Below, piece by piece: positions 12,301-30,597 of a DNA stretch of 64,000 nucleotides. Below the pieces are notes generated by a model, which made no database searches, was not told the origin of the DNA, and saw nothing but the letters and a program-made list of their open reading frames with translations. Both the position numbers and the translations under genes were made by a program. The DNA lies in contig NC_088299.1 of the NCBI RefSeq assembly GCF_032854445.1, positions 13,695,608 to 13,759,607 on the forward strand, read 5' to 3'. The first letter of the stretch is position 1. Every line of letters starts with the position of its first letter. Source of the DNA: Liolophura sinensis. Taxonomy: Eukaryota; Mollusca; Polyplacophora; Chitonida; Chitonidae.

Positions 12301-15300
12301 AGGGATCTTCATACATCAGGCCCTAAAGTAGGTAGAAACAGCAGTGTTAAACATAAAGTCAAATACTGTACAGTGTTTATCGTTTTATAACTCATTTTAC
12401 AGGTAGGTTCACATAACAACTTTATCCTATTAAAAACATTGGTAAACACTTTACCAAAAAATATGTCTGTGGGGCCTTTCAACATGACCCATATTCTCTA
12501 TGTGTGAATTTCTTTAAAATCCACATCTATTTCATTATTCCGACCAAGAAAAATTAATATTCCCCAGCAACTGACCGACCCTATTTTTTCTGAAAGGATC
12601 AGGTTACCCCTTCTTTTAAGCATGACCTTGTAGATGTAAAACTTAATCATGTTAAAAGTGTTCTGCACAGAAAAAAATGTTGCTACCAAATATACTTTTT
12701 TATTTATTTGATTGTGTTGCAACATCATACCCAATACAACTCCCTTCTACAGGCCACCTTCACAAAACTTTTATTTTTCATAGCACCTCTCCTTAACAAC
12801 GTTGATTTATGGCACTATAACCTAAACAACGACTTTTATGAAAAAAGAAAACATAACTTTCAAAGTTTTGTGAAAGTGGCCCCTGGCCATTTCTGTGGGA
12901 GGAGGAAGCTATCAAAACTACAACAAAAGCGTTTACACAAGTAACTTAAAGATACACTGGGGCCTCTCACCCATGTGATTTTTCAGGTATTTGGAAACCA
13001 TGCAGTGCTCTACACAAACAACCACAACTTAATAAATCTAAAGAAATTTTGGTCACAGCCGCCACAGTCCTGGGATCAAGACAAACTGCAGAGAGTTAAC
13101 TCACCAAGGTATTGTGACCACGGACATTTCTCCATTTCTGGACAGGTTCCATATTTATCTGTGCAAACAGAAAACCAAGCCATTTGAGTGGACTGAAAGT
13201 CAAGCAACATGTACATGCACATATGTACTTAACAAGACTGAAAAAGAAAGTGATCAAATACATGTAGAGTACAATATAATATTACTGGTGAAGAATGAAA
13301 GAGAAAGTGAAAGCTAAATGTTAAAAAAAAAATATGAAGTCACTTAAACCAGATTTTACAACAATACATCAAGGTGAAATAAAAACGTTTTCAATTTACA
13401 ACTGAAATAAAACATAGGTAAGCACTTCATGAATTGATGATTGTGACTATTCTATTATTTCATGTAAAAGGTTATATTAAAATCATAGCTTATAAGCATC
13501 CAGAAGAAGCATCCGCACAAGTCTGGACAAGTTTACGGTTCGTTCATAATGGCAGTTCTGGTCTACCTGCCACAAATAAACAAAACAAAAACAAAACTAA
13601 CTGTTGAAAATACTCTACTGTACCTCTGTATCTGTATAGTCTTTAAAATATTCCAGGAATGTTGTCTTTCCACTTGCAATGTTCCCTTCCACGCAAACCT
13701 AATGGAGGATGACACAATTTGTTAACACATCTCCAAAAGAATACACGACATTATTACTGTTAAATTGGTAATAATAACAGCTTCTGGATATGGTTTCTGG
13801 AAGCAGGGATGCTTCCTCACCTTCTACCCACACCCATCCCAGCGCTGTGGCTAAAATGGTCATTTTTTTCCCTAAAACAATGCAGATATCAGCTCATCTA
13901 CATGAAGAGAATGCGTTAATTGTAACAGGTTGACCCAATGATCAACAAGTGTGCAGGATTGATTCCTGCTCTCACCAGGTCAACTGGAGCTTTAAGTCAG
14001 GAAATTTAACTGGCACCCCGGAGAGGGTTCTTTTTCTTTCTGCTATATTGTTCGCTTATATTATAAGATATCAGTGAAAAAATTCTTTGACATGCTGTTG
14101 ACCACCATTCAAATATAGAAAGAAAAAAATTGTAGAAAGAAAAAAAGGTTTCATGTACAGATGAGTGATAACATTATTTGTGTTATATCACTCATTTATT
14201 CAAGGTTGTACATATTTACAGAAAGATGTGTGGCTCACCGTGAATTTTTTCTTTGGCTCCGATGTACAGACATGATTATTATGGGACGACATCCAGGATT
14301 CTGAAAATCACATGAAAATTAATGGTAAGAAACCAAATAATACCAGACATAATGTTATTTTGATTTATTAGATTGCTGTTTTTATGCCATAATGAAGAAT
14401 ATTTCACTTAAAACAATGGCAGCCAGCATTATGGTGGGGAAAATAATGAGCAGAGCCCAAGGTAAAACCATTACAATTCAAGGGCTGCTGCCACATCTTC
14501 ACATTGCATTGGTGAGAGGCTCCTAGGTCATTCTACTGCAAAAGCACACTATTTAACCACCAGGCCAAAGAGCCCCAAAAATTGTTAGATATCTGACACA
14601 TGTGTCTACTTTAGACTGAAAATTACACGTGTATTCTTAGTGCACCACATGTAAATAATAAACAGGTCTAAGTTTATTATATGTCATTTAAGTGTTCCTT
14701 TTTCCGTTTTGAGGGAATTTTTGTTGGGAAACTGGGAAATATATCTTCCTACAAATTTAAGAATAGGCGTAGTAAGAGGTGTCTATGGATACATGTAGTA
14801 TGATAAATGACTTAGCATTTTGCACACAAAAATTTCATTCTAAGAGGCAATAAAGTGACATAAAATATTACACCTCGAGCTGAAAATTAAAAATTTTACT
14901 TATGTTATTATCCTTTTGGTCCAAACAAGCCTCAAACAACTTTCTAAGATAAACAGAACTCTCAGAATAATGCAAAAATGCGCAACACAGTCATGGGGGA
15001 AATTTTAAGTTCTTTACTGTATACAGGCCCAGAAACATACGTTCCAGAAGCTTGGGACAACCAAATTTTGGCATCGGACAACCTAACTTCCTGGTGCACG
15101 CTGTTCGGTCAGGCAACCTAATATTTGTCGTATGAAAACCAAATTATATCTTTGGCAAAGGATTGTTTGGAGTTATTTGCTGGATTAACATCATTTTAGC
15201 AACACGATGGTAAGAATTAATTTATCAGAAAAATCACAGATGGCATTCCACTAATGACTTTGATTTATAAAGTATTAAATGATGTAGTTACATTATGACA

Positions 15301-17528
15301 CAGAGAAAAGTTGGAGGCAACCTCCCCCAGGGCAACCAAAAGAAAATCCACATTTTTCAGGCACTTTTCACGCATGTTTGCCAGGTGTCTCTTTAACCAT
15401 ATTCTGAGGTCATTATTAAGTGCAGATCTGTAGATAAAATTATACTTTTTGTGAATCCCTGAAACTGGCCAATCCAACCCATGTAGTTTTGTCTCCAAAA
15501 TCAAGTTAAAATGTGCATATATTGCACTGGAAGTCGCTCTTTAATACGAGAAAAGGTTGAAGAATTAGGGTATATTTATTAGCTCCTTAGAGACCCATTC
15601 AACAGTTAATAAGGTACAGTCAAGTAAGTGCATGAATTGAATATTCTTACGTTACTGGTCCCCATGGCTTTACTCGACAACACAGACAACAACGACGTAT
15701 AAAAACCCTAAATGACACCATACAGCGTATACATTATTAAATGCTGTATTGATTATTGGATGTTTTTTTTTTTTTAACTTGATCCTTTCTAACACCACTA
15801 TTAAGATTAGGAAAGAAAGCTAGAAGCAAACATGTCCTTAAACGAAGAACACTAAAATTTTCAACTTTTGAAACACTATGAAAGCATGGATTTAGGCCTG
15901 GATAACAAAGATGAAACAAAAAGTACAAAATGACTTCCTAACAGGTAATAAGAGCACGCAATGGTACTGCTTCAAAACACATTAGACCGCACAAACTGCT
16001 GTGCTGACTCTTTGCGAAAACTATTTTAGTGAGGGTGAAATACACTGGGCAGAAGGTACATGTAGGTAGTTTTCATCATGTGAACAGAGTAATGATACCA
16101 TGACTTCGTGTGTAGTCGCAACCATAAAAAAACGAAGTCAACATGTTTAGGACTAGTAGACCTGTAAATCTACCTACATGTAAAAAAAAAATTTTTGATC
16201 TGAAACTGAAAGTTACCTTCATAACTCCATGACTGTGTTACCGTTTAATGTTATTTTGTACGTGTGTGCAATTTGTAGCTTATAGTTGACCAGGAATAAA
16301 CTAAACAATTCTGAACAATGTGTAACTTGCTCAGGACACTACATTAACATGTATATTGTTTTTTATTTGTACTTTGGAATGTTGTGATTAGCTTCAAAGT
16401 GACCCTCGTTCATCTGTGTAATATTCAACGATATACTTCACAAAAACTGTGACCTCTTTTCATCACAAAAAGTGTCACATCTTTTCATCACAAAAACTGG
16501 GAAATATTTTTGCCACAAAAATTGTGAAAAAAACTGGGACAATTTTTTTTTTACTTCACAAAAACTGTGTCTTTTTCAAACATGAATGACAGGGGCCACA
16601 TACCAATGACCACATCGGTCTAAAAACAAAGAGATATTTCAGCGATGGGCATTTTACACACCATGTTACACTGGGTAATTTTTACTAATTATATATATAC
16701 AGTACTTCACAAACTATTCCACAAAGAAGACCTTCTAAAGTCTCACAGCATAATGGGAATCATAAAGTTTAGTGATGTACCAACAGCTAGGCCTGTTGTT
16801 GACAAAGGAAGAAAAAGTTGAAGAAATGAATTAAGATCATCCTGATGTGAAACATTCTTCTCACTGACTCTAAAACTGTGTACAATATTACATGTTACTG
16901 TGTAACAAACATACATTCTCTCTTTATAGTGGACTAATATCATATTTTGGTTTGAATTTTTTTGACTAGAACTAGAACAGCAGATATTGTGAAAAGCTAG
17001 TCTAACAACATGCTGCAGTTCTAGTCAGACCATTTAGAATAACAGGTACCAGTCCATTTAGATGGGTTCATCACTGTATTATGTTAAACTTTTGACATTC
17101 GATCATTGTAACACTAATGTTAAAATAACACACGAGTCCATCTAAATGGACAACTCAGGTCCCACTTACCTGCGATAGTCAACTGTTCTGCTCAAAAGCC
17201 CACTACTCAGGTCCCACTAACCTGTGATAGTCAAAGGTTCTGCTCAAAAGCCCACATGTATCGTAAAGAGCATATAGTGCCTCTTGCACAAGCACAGTCG
17301 TGTTTATTTATAGACGTGCTGCAACATTTTGCATTATCGATGAATTGTTGTTGCTGATCACTTACTGGTTAGATGCGACTTCCACTTCCAAGCTCTTGAG
17401 CCCAGTATGACTCCTCCTGACTGAGAATGTCGGCGCGCCTGGGTCAGACCAGACCGACGTGCTAGTTGTAACCACCCCTTACAGTTCCCCCACAATCGAG
17501 TCTTTACAAATTTATCAAAAGCGAACAT
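6343..17528 (-). CDS. TK2: Thymidine kinase 2, mitochondrial (deoxynucleoside kinase), complete, 10 exons
   Basis: It phosphorylates deoxythymidine and related deoxynucleosides for mitochondrial dNTP supply. Coding exons on minus: 17528-17366, 14300-14239, 13698-13624, 13158-13105, 12322-12233, 10764-10691, 9993-9905, 9232-9153, 8202-8119, 6426-6343. They join in phase to 284 aa (human about 265). The first 54 residues ([15 protein letters not shown] start) are rich in Arg/Lys with almost no acidic residues, like a mitochondrial presequence; this ATG is in frame through exon 1 and fixes the start. The P-loop GNIASGKTT is at residues 80-88, [14 protein letters not shown] at 103-116, the substrate-site block [18 protein letters not shown] at 127-144, the ERS motif at 156-158 and an Arg-rich lid ([10 protein letters not shown]) at 215-224. 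These match dNK/TK2 kinases closely. Start codons of TK2 and DHRS4 are 181 bases apart head to head. Intron 5 holds an array built from exon 5's own tail and donor. Confidence 0.95.
6490..6992. repeat. 27-bp minisatellite in TK2 intron 9
   Basis: About 18 diverged copies of a unit near GAAGTTACGACACTTC plus TACTGACTGTG. It begins some 60 bp from the acceptor of the last TK2 exon. I find no match between the unit and the neighbouring exons. Confidence 0.85.
8283..8400. repeat. Fragment of dispersed repeat R1
   Basis: The block CAAACTTGCATTTTTAAAGG followed by CAAATAAATGTCCC resembles parts of 14820-14960 and 21000-21120. The family is diverged and unclassified, so its boundaries here are approximate. 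Confidence 0.35.
8508..8795 (+). mobile_element. SINE family C, tRNA-like head with internal duplication
   Basis: The head GCCCGGATAGCACAGTTGGT, AGAGCGTCCGCTTTGGGAGC is tRNA-like, with a predicted anticodon stem CCGC/GCGG around loop TTTGGGA (Pro-type TGG). A block containing CTTTAAAAGAGGAAGTTGTA and CTTCCTCGCTTGGC occurs twice in tandem. The related sequence at 55935-56105 on minus shares the head and the GGCTCGGGCGGGGC segment. The distal part lacks tRNA pairing, so this is a SINE, not a tRNA gene. Confidence 0.65.
8800..8976 (-). mobile_element. SINE family A, head-truncated
   Basis: It starts with TTATTTATTTATTCATTTAC and GATTGGTGTTTTACGCTGTA, then continues to GAGCTGGACTTGAAATCACC. The tRNA-like head is missing. 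It lies in TK2 intron 8. Confidence 0.8.
9545..9806 (-). mobile_element. SINE family A, full length with tRNA-like head
   Basis: The copy runs from CTGTTCTTTTACGCTGTACT to the complete head complement, CTAACCAACTGAGCCATGGA followed by GGCCCCC. The head shows the A-box and B-box (GAGTTCAAGTCC on minus). It lies in TK2 intron 7. Confidence 0.85.
10026..10215 (-). mobile_element. Diverged SINE (family B type)
   Basis: It shares ATACTCAAGAATTTTCACTT, ATACGATGGC and the AACATTTGGCAACTTACT block with the other B-type copies at 29.0, 44.2, 45.7 and 54.2 kb. Those copies share the family A tail block but have a different body with TTTGGCAA-ATT-AC motifs. Confidence 0.55.
10400..10570. repeat. Dispersed repeat R2 copy
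   Basis: The block with AAAAAGTATAATTTTATC and the CACCTTGCAAACATG stretch also occurs, in either orientation, at about 15260-15540, 32640-32830 and 40665-41105. It carries neither obvious TIRs nor tRNA-like boxes; it is an unclassified interspersed repeat. Confidence 0.5.
11040..12232 (-). repeat. 39/43-bp array made of TK2 exon 5 tail plus splice donor
   Basis: The array abuts the exon 5 donor. About six proximal units (roughly 11990-12232) are 43 bp and about 24 distal units are 39 bp. Read on minus, each distal unit encodes [13 protein letters not shown], plainly related to exon 5's [14 protein letters not shown], followed by a donor-like CACAG|GTATGT. The exonic part and the first bases of the intron were therefore amplified together. 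Because 39 is divisible by 3, long open frames cross the array on both strands (193 codons minus, 255 plus); these are by-products. Confidence 0.93.
13494..14238. other. TK2 introns 2 and 3 material, no further exon
   Basis: Apart from exon 3 at 13624-13698 I see no feature. The region 13920-14020 contains a GTTGACCCAATGATCAACAA stretch of tRNA-like flavour that I cannot classify. A 76-bp open block ending at 13569 is discussed under rejected items. Confidence 0.35.
14360..14577 (-). mobile_element. SINE family A, diverged
   Basis: It shows TTTATTAGATTGCTGTTTTT, AATGAAGAATATTTCACTTA and the head complement CCACCAGGCCAAAGAGCCCC. Divergence is high, implying an old copy. It lies in TK2 intron 1. 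Confidence 0.75.
14820..15545. repeat. Dispersed repeats R1/R2, long diverged copy
   Basis: The left part resembles 8283-8400 and 21000-21120. The right part (15260-15540) resembles the R2 copies, with AAATTATACTTTTTGTGAAT and TGCATATATTGCACTGGAAG. The remainder of TK2 intron 1 up to 17365 holds short degenerate TCACAAAAACTGTGA-type repeats near 16435-16590 and otherwise nothing I recognise. Confidence 0.45.
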
Positions 17529-17709
17529 TTCACCCTACAACTGAACAGAGCGCTTTGTTTCGATATTCTCCGCAATTCGGGAATTTTCGGGTCGATATTC
17601 AATGTTTGGGAGTAGACGAATGTAGATCGCAATGTGGAGAGTCCTATCTGTTTAGCTTCCGGTTGTCACCGCGTGGACTTTGATCGTTGTGAAGGATCAA
17701 CAGTCCAAG
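17529..17709. promoter_or_regulatory. Bidirectional promoter between TK2 and DHRS4
   Basis: Only 181 bases separate the two divergent start codons, so both core promoters and 5' leaders must lie here or overlap the coding exons. CTTCCGG at 17656-17662 matches the ETS/GABP consensus. No TATA box is apparent. ETS-family sites are a known feature of bidirectional promoters in vertebrates; use here is inference. Confidence 0.7.
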
Positions 17710-25334
<7,625 letters not shown>

Positions 25335-25769
25335 GCCAATCAGATCCTGCTGAAATGTGTGGGGGTATGGTTGAGGGGTGTGGATGGACACACCATTCCT
25401 ATTTTAACCTGAAATAGACAAAATGTAAAGAATTAATCAGCTGTATCGTGCCATTGGTTGTAATAATATGCAGGCTAGTGTAATTTACATACCTATACTT
25501 GTATATATATATGTAATTTTCAGATTTCATTGCGTTGTAATGTTATAAAGGTAGGTAATTGATTTTTGAGTAAATTTCCAGAGTGTAAACTTGATGTCAT
25601 ATGCAATGACAACATCTGCATCATATTCTGTCATGATAGCCTTTTGCATAATGACATCATCCAACGGTGTTTGCCAGGCCACCAGACCTTTACTGTAAAG
25701 GTCTAGGACATTTCTTACTCTTATCCCATAGATGGTATGGAAAGTTTGGGGCCTACCATGTAAAGTAAT
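25335..25769. other. DHRS4 3' untranslated region, end not resolved
   Basis: The transcript's 3' UTR must start here, but I find no clear AATAAA close behind the stop codon. Apart from a TATATATATG stretch near 25505 there is nothing recognisable. Confidence 0.4.
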
Positions 25770-26573
25770 TACTGTGAAGTACTTAATTTTCGCGTGAAAC
25801 TAATTTTTGCGGATTTCACGGTCAATAATTTACCGCAAAAAATGATTCCAGCCAAAAAAATATCCAATATTAATTCATATACTACAGGTAGTAGTAATAA
25901 TGAAGGGAAATCTTTGCCAGGCTGACGCGAGTTCCAATGTGAAATCCTGATGGGCCAGCTAAATTAGTTGCGTGTCTCCTGTGGTCCAATGAGTGAGCAT
26001 CTAACAAACTGTAAAGTGTGTACAACAACACAATGGCAGTTTGACAGCTACAGCAATGTTTGTGGTTTCTTACCTGATACAGAGGATTATAAAAACTGAA
26101 AAAATGCAAAACTTACCCTGATGCTTGATAAAGAATGAGTGACTGGCGCCGATAATGGTGAATTCATATGTTTTGCGTTGAAATGCTCAAGAGGTGACAG
26201 GTCACTTTGCCAGGTGTTTAAAAATGCTCATCAGTGATTCGAGAAGAAGTGATACCTGTTTGCGTACTGCTCACGCTAGGTGCGAAAGTAATCTTACGTT
26301 GTGATAATCCAGCCCCCCATTGTTTTTAATCTCTGACCCAGATCATGAGGATTAGCGACACCGCAGAAAACAAAGGAGGATTAAAGCCATCCATGATGAT
26401 ACCCGTTTTACATGCTTGAATAATTTCGGCTATATTATATCTTGGAAAATTTAAAGATTTTAAGATGTGTTTTTCAGTATTCTCTTAAATATGCGAAAAT
26501 TAATTCCCGCGAACATATTTTTGGAGAAAATTAGCGAAAATAAAATGGAGCGAATAATAAGTACTTTACCGTA
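25770..26573. mobile_element. Non-autonomous DNA element with TIRs (about 800 bp)
   Basis: The left end TACTGTGAAGTACTTAATTT and the reverse complement of the right end, TACGGTAAAGTACTTATTAT, align over about 24 bases, both continuing into TTCGC. The sequence just inside each end is full of TTTTCGCG-like motifs. There is no transposase-like frame inside, so it is a MITE-type element between DHRS4 and NUDCD1; superfamily unresolved. Confidence 0.65.
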
Positions 26574-26907
26574 TACAGTGATCTAAGCTGGTAAGCTGGT
26601 TCCTGCTCAGTTTGTGAAAATAACAGTGTAGTTAATTCTTCACATTGGAAGAAATTTACAGATAATGATAACCCTTTAGCTGCAGCACTTGCAATGAACG
26701 ATATAGTTCATGAGTGAGCGGTTGTAGAATCTGCCTTATAAAGTGTGATACCTACTATGGTTCCAGCTGTGGTGTCCTGTGGAATTTTACAATTTTAACT
26801 GTTCGCTTTAATAACATATGCACTTGGCTTTCAGAACTTGACAATTGAAAATGTTTACGTACATTAAATGCATAATGGAGTATAGCGAGTACGACTTTCT
26901 TTACACA
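26574..26907. other. Intergenic, nothing recognised
   Basis: No repeat, exon or terminal structure seen between the TIR element and the following SINE. Confidence 0.4.
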
Positions 26908-27150
26908 GTGCCTCCGTGGCCAAGTGATTAGTATGCTAGCGCAGAACATTTACTCGGGAGCCTGACACTAGTGCAGTTGCTATGGGTTCAAGTCCAGCTT
27001 CCTCTCCAGTCATATGTGAGATTGTCTGCCAGCAAGTTGCGGATAGTCAAGGCTTTCTCTTGGGCTCTCCCCAGTTTCATTTCACCATAATGCTGGCTGC
27101 CATGGTATAGTAGTAAGTGAAATATTCTTGAGAAAGGCTTAAAACACTCA
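26908..27150 (+). mobile_element. SINE family A, full length, diverged
   Basis: Head GTGCCTCCGTGGCCAAGTGA, TTAGTATGCTAGCGCAG with a B-box-like GGGTTCAAGTCC, and tail-side GTGAAATATTCTTGAG. It is intergenic between the convergent DHRS4 and NUDCD1. Confidence 0.8.
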
Positions 27151-27865
27151 TCAGATTTCCCACTGATCCTTAAACTTCTTGAAGGTGCTGAATTTGTTAC
27201 GTTTCTTGAAAAGCTTTGAAGCTTTGCACTTCGACTGAATGGTCATAAAAAGTGATGGAAGATATGGATCCTTGAAATCCTTGGATTTTGTTGATGTTTT
27301 CGGGTTTTGAAAAAATTTATTAAAAGTGCTTATTTTTTTTCCTTTTGTTCACATTTTAGGTGTCATATAACATTATGTTTGAAATAAAAAAAAATATCAA
27401 ATAATCCATGCATGAAGTTTGCACTTTAACTAAATGGCCTTCAAAAGTACTTTAATGTTGTTCTTTGAACTGTTTGAATTTTGTTAAAATGTTTCTTGAA
27501 AGAGCATGAAGAAAGTGTTTATTTTGAGATGTCCTTGAAATTGTTTTTATAGTTGTTCAATGTTGGTCCATGAAAGTTGGTGAAAAACACTTTCTTTCAC
27601 TGATGGGAACTCGTGTGACTTGTTCTGGAAAATACAGGTAACACATAGCCTAGCCAGGTTTACAAACCTGAACCACCTCAGGAATGATCCACTCGACCAG
27701 TGTCACTATACCATACCATGCATTTGATAATAGTTTATCTGAGATTGGATTCAAACCAGATTGAAATAATAAAGATTGAAATAAACATCTGAGTATGTTA
27801 TATGAACAGATTTTGTATTTAGATACTTGTATTCAGTTTTTGCTTACAATAACTAGCGTGGATTA
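27151..27865. other. Intergenic, AT-rich, nothing recognised
   Basis: It contains several short similar phrases around TTTTGTTGATG and CTTGAAA but no array or coding potential that I can support. Confidence 0.35.
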
Positions 27866-28085
27866 CAAACGTGTGTTGAAGAGGTTTTTGATTACACATT
27901 TGTTGTATAATATTGTTAGTTAGAAGAGGTTTTTGATTACACATTTGTAGTATAATATTGTTACTTAAGAGGTTTTTGATTACACATTTGTAGTATAATA
28001 TTGTTAGTTAGAAGAGGTTTTTGATTACACATTTGTAGTATAATACTGTTACTTACACACATTTATAGTATAATGTTTTTAGTTA
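27866..28085. repeat. About 45-bp tandem repeat
   Basis: Four to five copies of AAGAGGTTTTTGATTACACA followed by TTTGTAGTATAATATTGTTA. Intergenic. Confidence 0.9.
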
Positions 28086-29025
28086 TGGCATTATGCATCA
28101 TGTATTGTATTTCACCTAAAGTTTTGCCTGAAAAATTTGATGTCAGAAGCACAGAGGTTTTAAAATGATACCTTTGATGCCAACACTTAAGTTTGTCAGG
28201 TGCAGCATTCATCAAACTTAAAGTGTCCATATAACATGGATGAAATTAGTCAAAATCATGCAAAGCATGTGACTTGCAAAAAGTTAAATTTTAGGTGGCG
28301 TGCAGTATTTATTACAGTCTGCATTTGGAATCTAAACTACAATTATGATTACATATACTGCACTGAGAGAAGAATTTCTAGGAAAATAGTTCAGATATGG
28401 CACAGATCCTGGATGTATTTTACATGGGCTTGTGTCAAGAACATCTTGATTACTTGTATTACGTGTAGCACTAAGTTTACAAATTTACCATCATATTTAC
28501 CACCAGAGCTGTATTAAGATGAGATTAATATGATGATGAATATTAAAAACACAATTTCTTAAAATAAGAATCTGAAAGACTCAATTTGTTTGACATGTAC
28601 TACTCCATTTATCACAAAGTATTGACCATCACTGCCCAAGGAACCAATGGTTCCTGCTCAAATTTCTTCAGCATTTTACAAATCAAGCTTGCAGATTCAA
28701 GTGCGATTTTAAGTCAGGAAATCTCAAAAACTTTGCTACGGGAAGTGTTTCTCCATGACTTGGCTCCATTTCCTCCACCCACAATGTGGACATCAAAAAA
28801 GTGAAATTTTTAAAAATCTTGTCATTTACTTTAATCGAAAACACGAATATTTTACGTGAGAAAACTATTTTGAGTTGCTGAATACTTATGGTACCTCTGC
28901 AGCCTTGTTTATGACACCGTAGTAAATGCAGGATTTGTTTTTTGTTAAATGCTGCTTTCTAGAATTCATAACTCAGTATGACTACATTCATTTTACATCC
29001 AAGACAATTATAAAATAATGCTGAT
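28086..29025. other. Intergenic, nothing recognised
   Basis: Two frames of 105 and 72 codons occur, but neither has domain content or splice context. No repeats were recognised. Confidence 0.35.
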
Positions 29026-29285
29026 AAAATTTATTTCTTTTATTCGATTGTTGCTTAATGCCACACTTTGTTTCCACTTAGTGATCAGTTTATGCATTGA
29101 GGAAGCTGGAATGCTGAAGTAAACCACCAAACTTTGGCAAATTAAAGACAAACTTTCCCCCAAGTGACGTACAGCTATGCATACCTTACTGGTGGAAGAC
29201 CAGTTGTATCCACTGAATGTTATACTGAGTGAACAGCCACGTGTGTCGGTGATCACTTATTGTCACCAAGGCCCTTTGAGCACTG
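29026..29285 (-). mobile_element. Diverged SINE (family B type)
   Basis: TTTATTCGATTGTTGCTTAA tail side, then AAACCACCAAACTTTGGCAA and a head-side end in GTCACCAAGGCCC. It matches the B copies at 44.15, 45.66 and 54.23 kb. Confidence 0.6.
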
Positions 29286-29534
29286 AGAGTGCTGATATAA
29301 GGTAAAAATTCTTACTAAATGAATTGTGGGCTTCCTCATGAACTACTTCATGTATCCCTACATGAATTACTTTGTTGTTGGGTGAATTTTTGGCACAAAA
29401 AGGCAAATATCCTACAATGATCTGCCTACAACTAAATCCTAGAACGTGGTCAGTTGTTCATGGCGGTAACTTACAATTTTTCAGTCATAGATTGACACAT
29501 TAGGTGTGTGGGTGTATTACTTGGTCCATGCCGC

Positions 29535-29775
29535 CACTGAAGTATCATGCTGAAGACACGACACCAGACACGACACCTCACCCAGTCACATTACACTGAC
29601 ACCAGGCCAACCAGTTCCATTTCCTTGCTCTAACTTTTCAGTACTGAACACCAAGCTGGGCAGTGAAGTACCAGTTTCTAAGCCTTTTGTATGACCCCCC
29701 CCCCCCCCCCCCCCTACGTTTGATCCTAGGTGTCCCGGCTTATAGACGGACGCTCCAATGATGGAAGTTCTTGTC
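29535..29775 (-). mobile_element. SINE family C, truncated
   Basis: It shares AGTATCATGCTGAAGACAC and the GGCCAACCAGTTCC / CTCTAACTTTTCAGT phrases with the fuller copy at 31265-31622. The head side ends in GACGGACGCTCCAATGATGG. A poly-C run of about 20 bases (29694-29714) interrupts it. Confidence 0.6.
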
Positions 29776-29904
29776 AAAAAGATACCAAAAACATAGAGTG
29801 ATGTCAGACCGAAAGCTACCAAAGAAAACAATTAGTGTGGTGTTCCCTGAATCAACTATTGTGAGGAACTTATATCAGCGGCTTTATGATTTACATATAC
29901 ATGA

Positions 29905-30222
29905 TTACATACGCTTTTTACATACACAACAAGATACATTAAGTACCACAACTTTTTACATACACAACAAGATACATTAAGTACCACAACTTTTTACATA
30001 CACAACAAGATACATTAAGTACCACAACTTTTTACATACACAACAAGATACATTAAGTACAACTTTTTACATACACAAGATACATTAAGTACCACAACTT
30101 TTTACATACACAACAAGATACACAACAAGATACATTAAGTACCACAACTTTTTACATACACAACAAGATACATTAAGTACCACAACTTTTTACATACACA
30201 ACAAGATACATTAAGTACCAGC
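29905..30222. repeat. 38-bp tandem repeat
   Basis: Eight nearly identical copies of ACAACTTTTTACATACACAA followed by CAAGATACATTAAGTACC, with one copy shortened. It lies about 380 bp beyond the NUDCD1 stop codon. Confidence 0.92.
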
Positions 30223-30537
30223 CCATAGCTAACTTCTTCAATCGCCATTGTTCCAAGAAGGAGGTCAGTCACTGACATCAACCACTCAATTAGCAGGTTA
30301 AGCAGTCTGCTATCATATGACTTGACATTTTTTTATCGTAGACATTCAACCTAAAACTGTGCCGGGAGGAACAAGGATAGAGATATTATACAGAGGCACC
30401 TGCAACTAACTACCAGCCAGCTAAAATATCACATATTCTTCAAGAGGAAATCATTGATGGGATTCGTTCAGAAAAATAGATTTAATATAAGACATTTATT
30501 CTGTGGTAAATTTGTATATTTATATACATGATTTAAA

Positions 30538-30543
30538 TTTATT
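30538..30543 (-). terminator. Polyadenylation signal of NUDCD1
   Basis: AATAAA on minus, 55 bases beyond the stop codon; a second AATAAA lies at 30495-30500. Either could direct 3' end formation. Confidence 0.5.
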
Positions 30544-30597
30544 TAAGTGTATGTATATGCTTGGCATATACAGTTTTTAAGCAGTTTTTGTGGATAA

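Noticed and set aside
12698-12910. Family A SINE
   Set aside because: TTTATTTATTTGATTGTG and GGCCATTTCTGTGGGAGG are suggestive, but the body between them is not alignable by eye; too weak to list.
13494-13569. Possible TK2 exon starting after TTTGTGGCAG on minus
   Set aside because: It is open ([16 protein letters not shown]...) but not kinase-like. The true exon 4, with [14 protein letters not shown], is at 13105-13158 and completes the frame without it.
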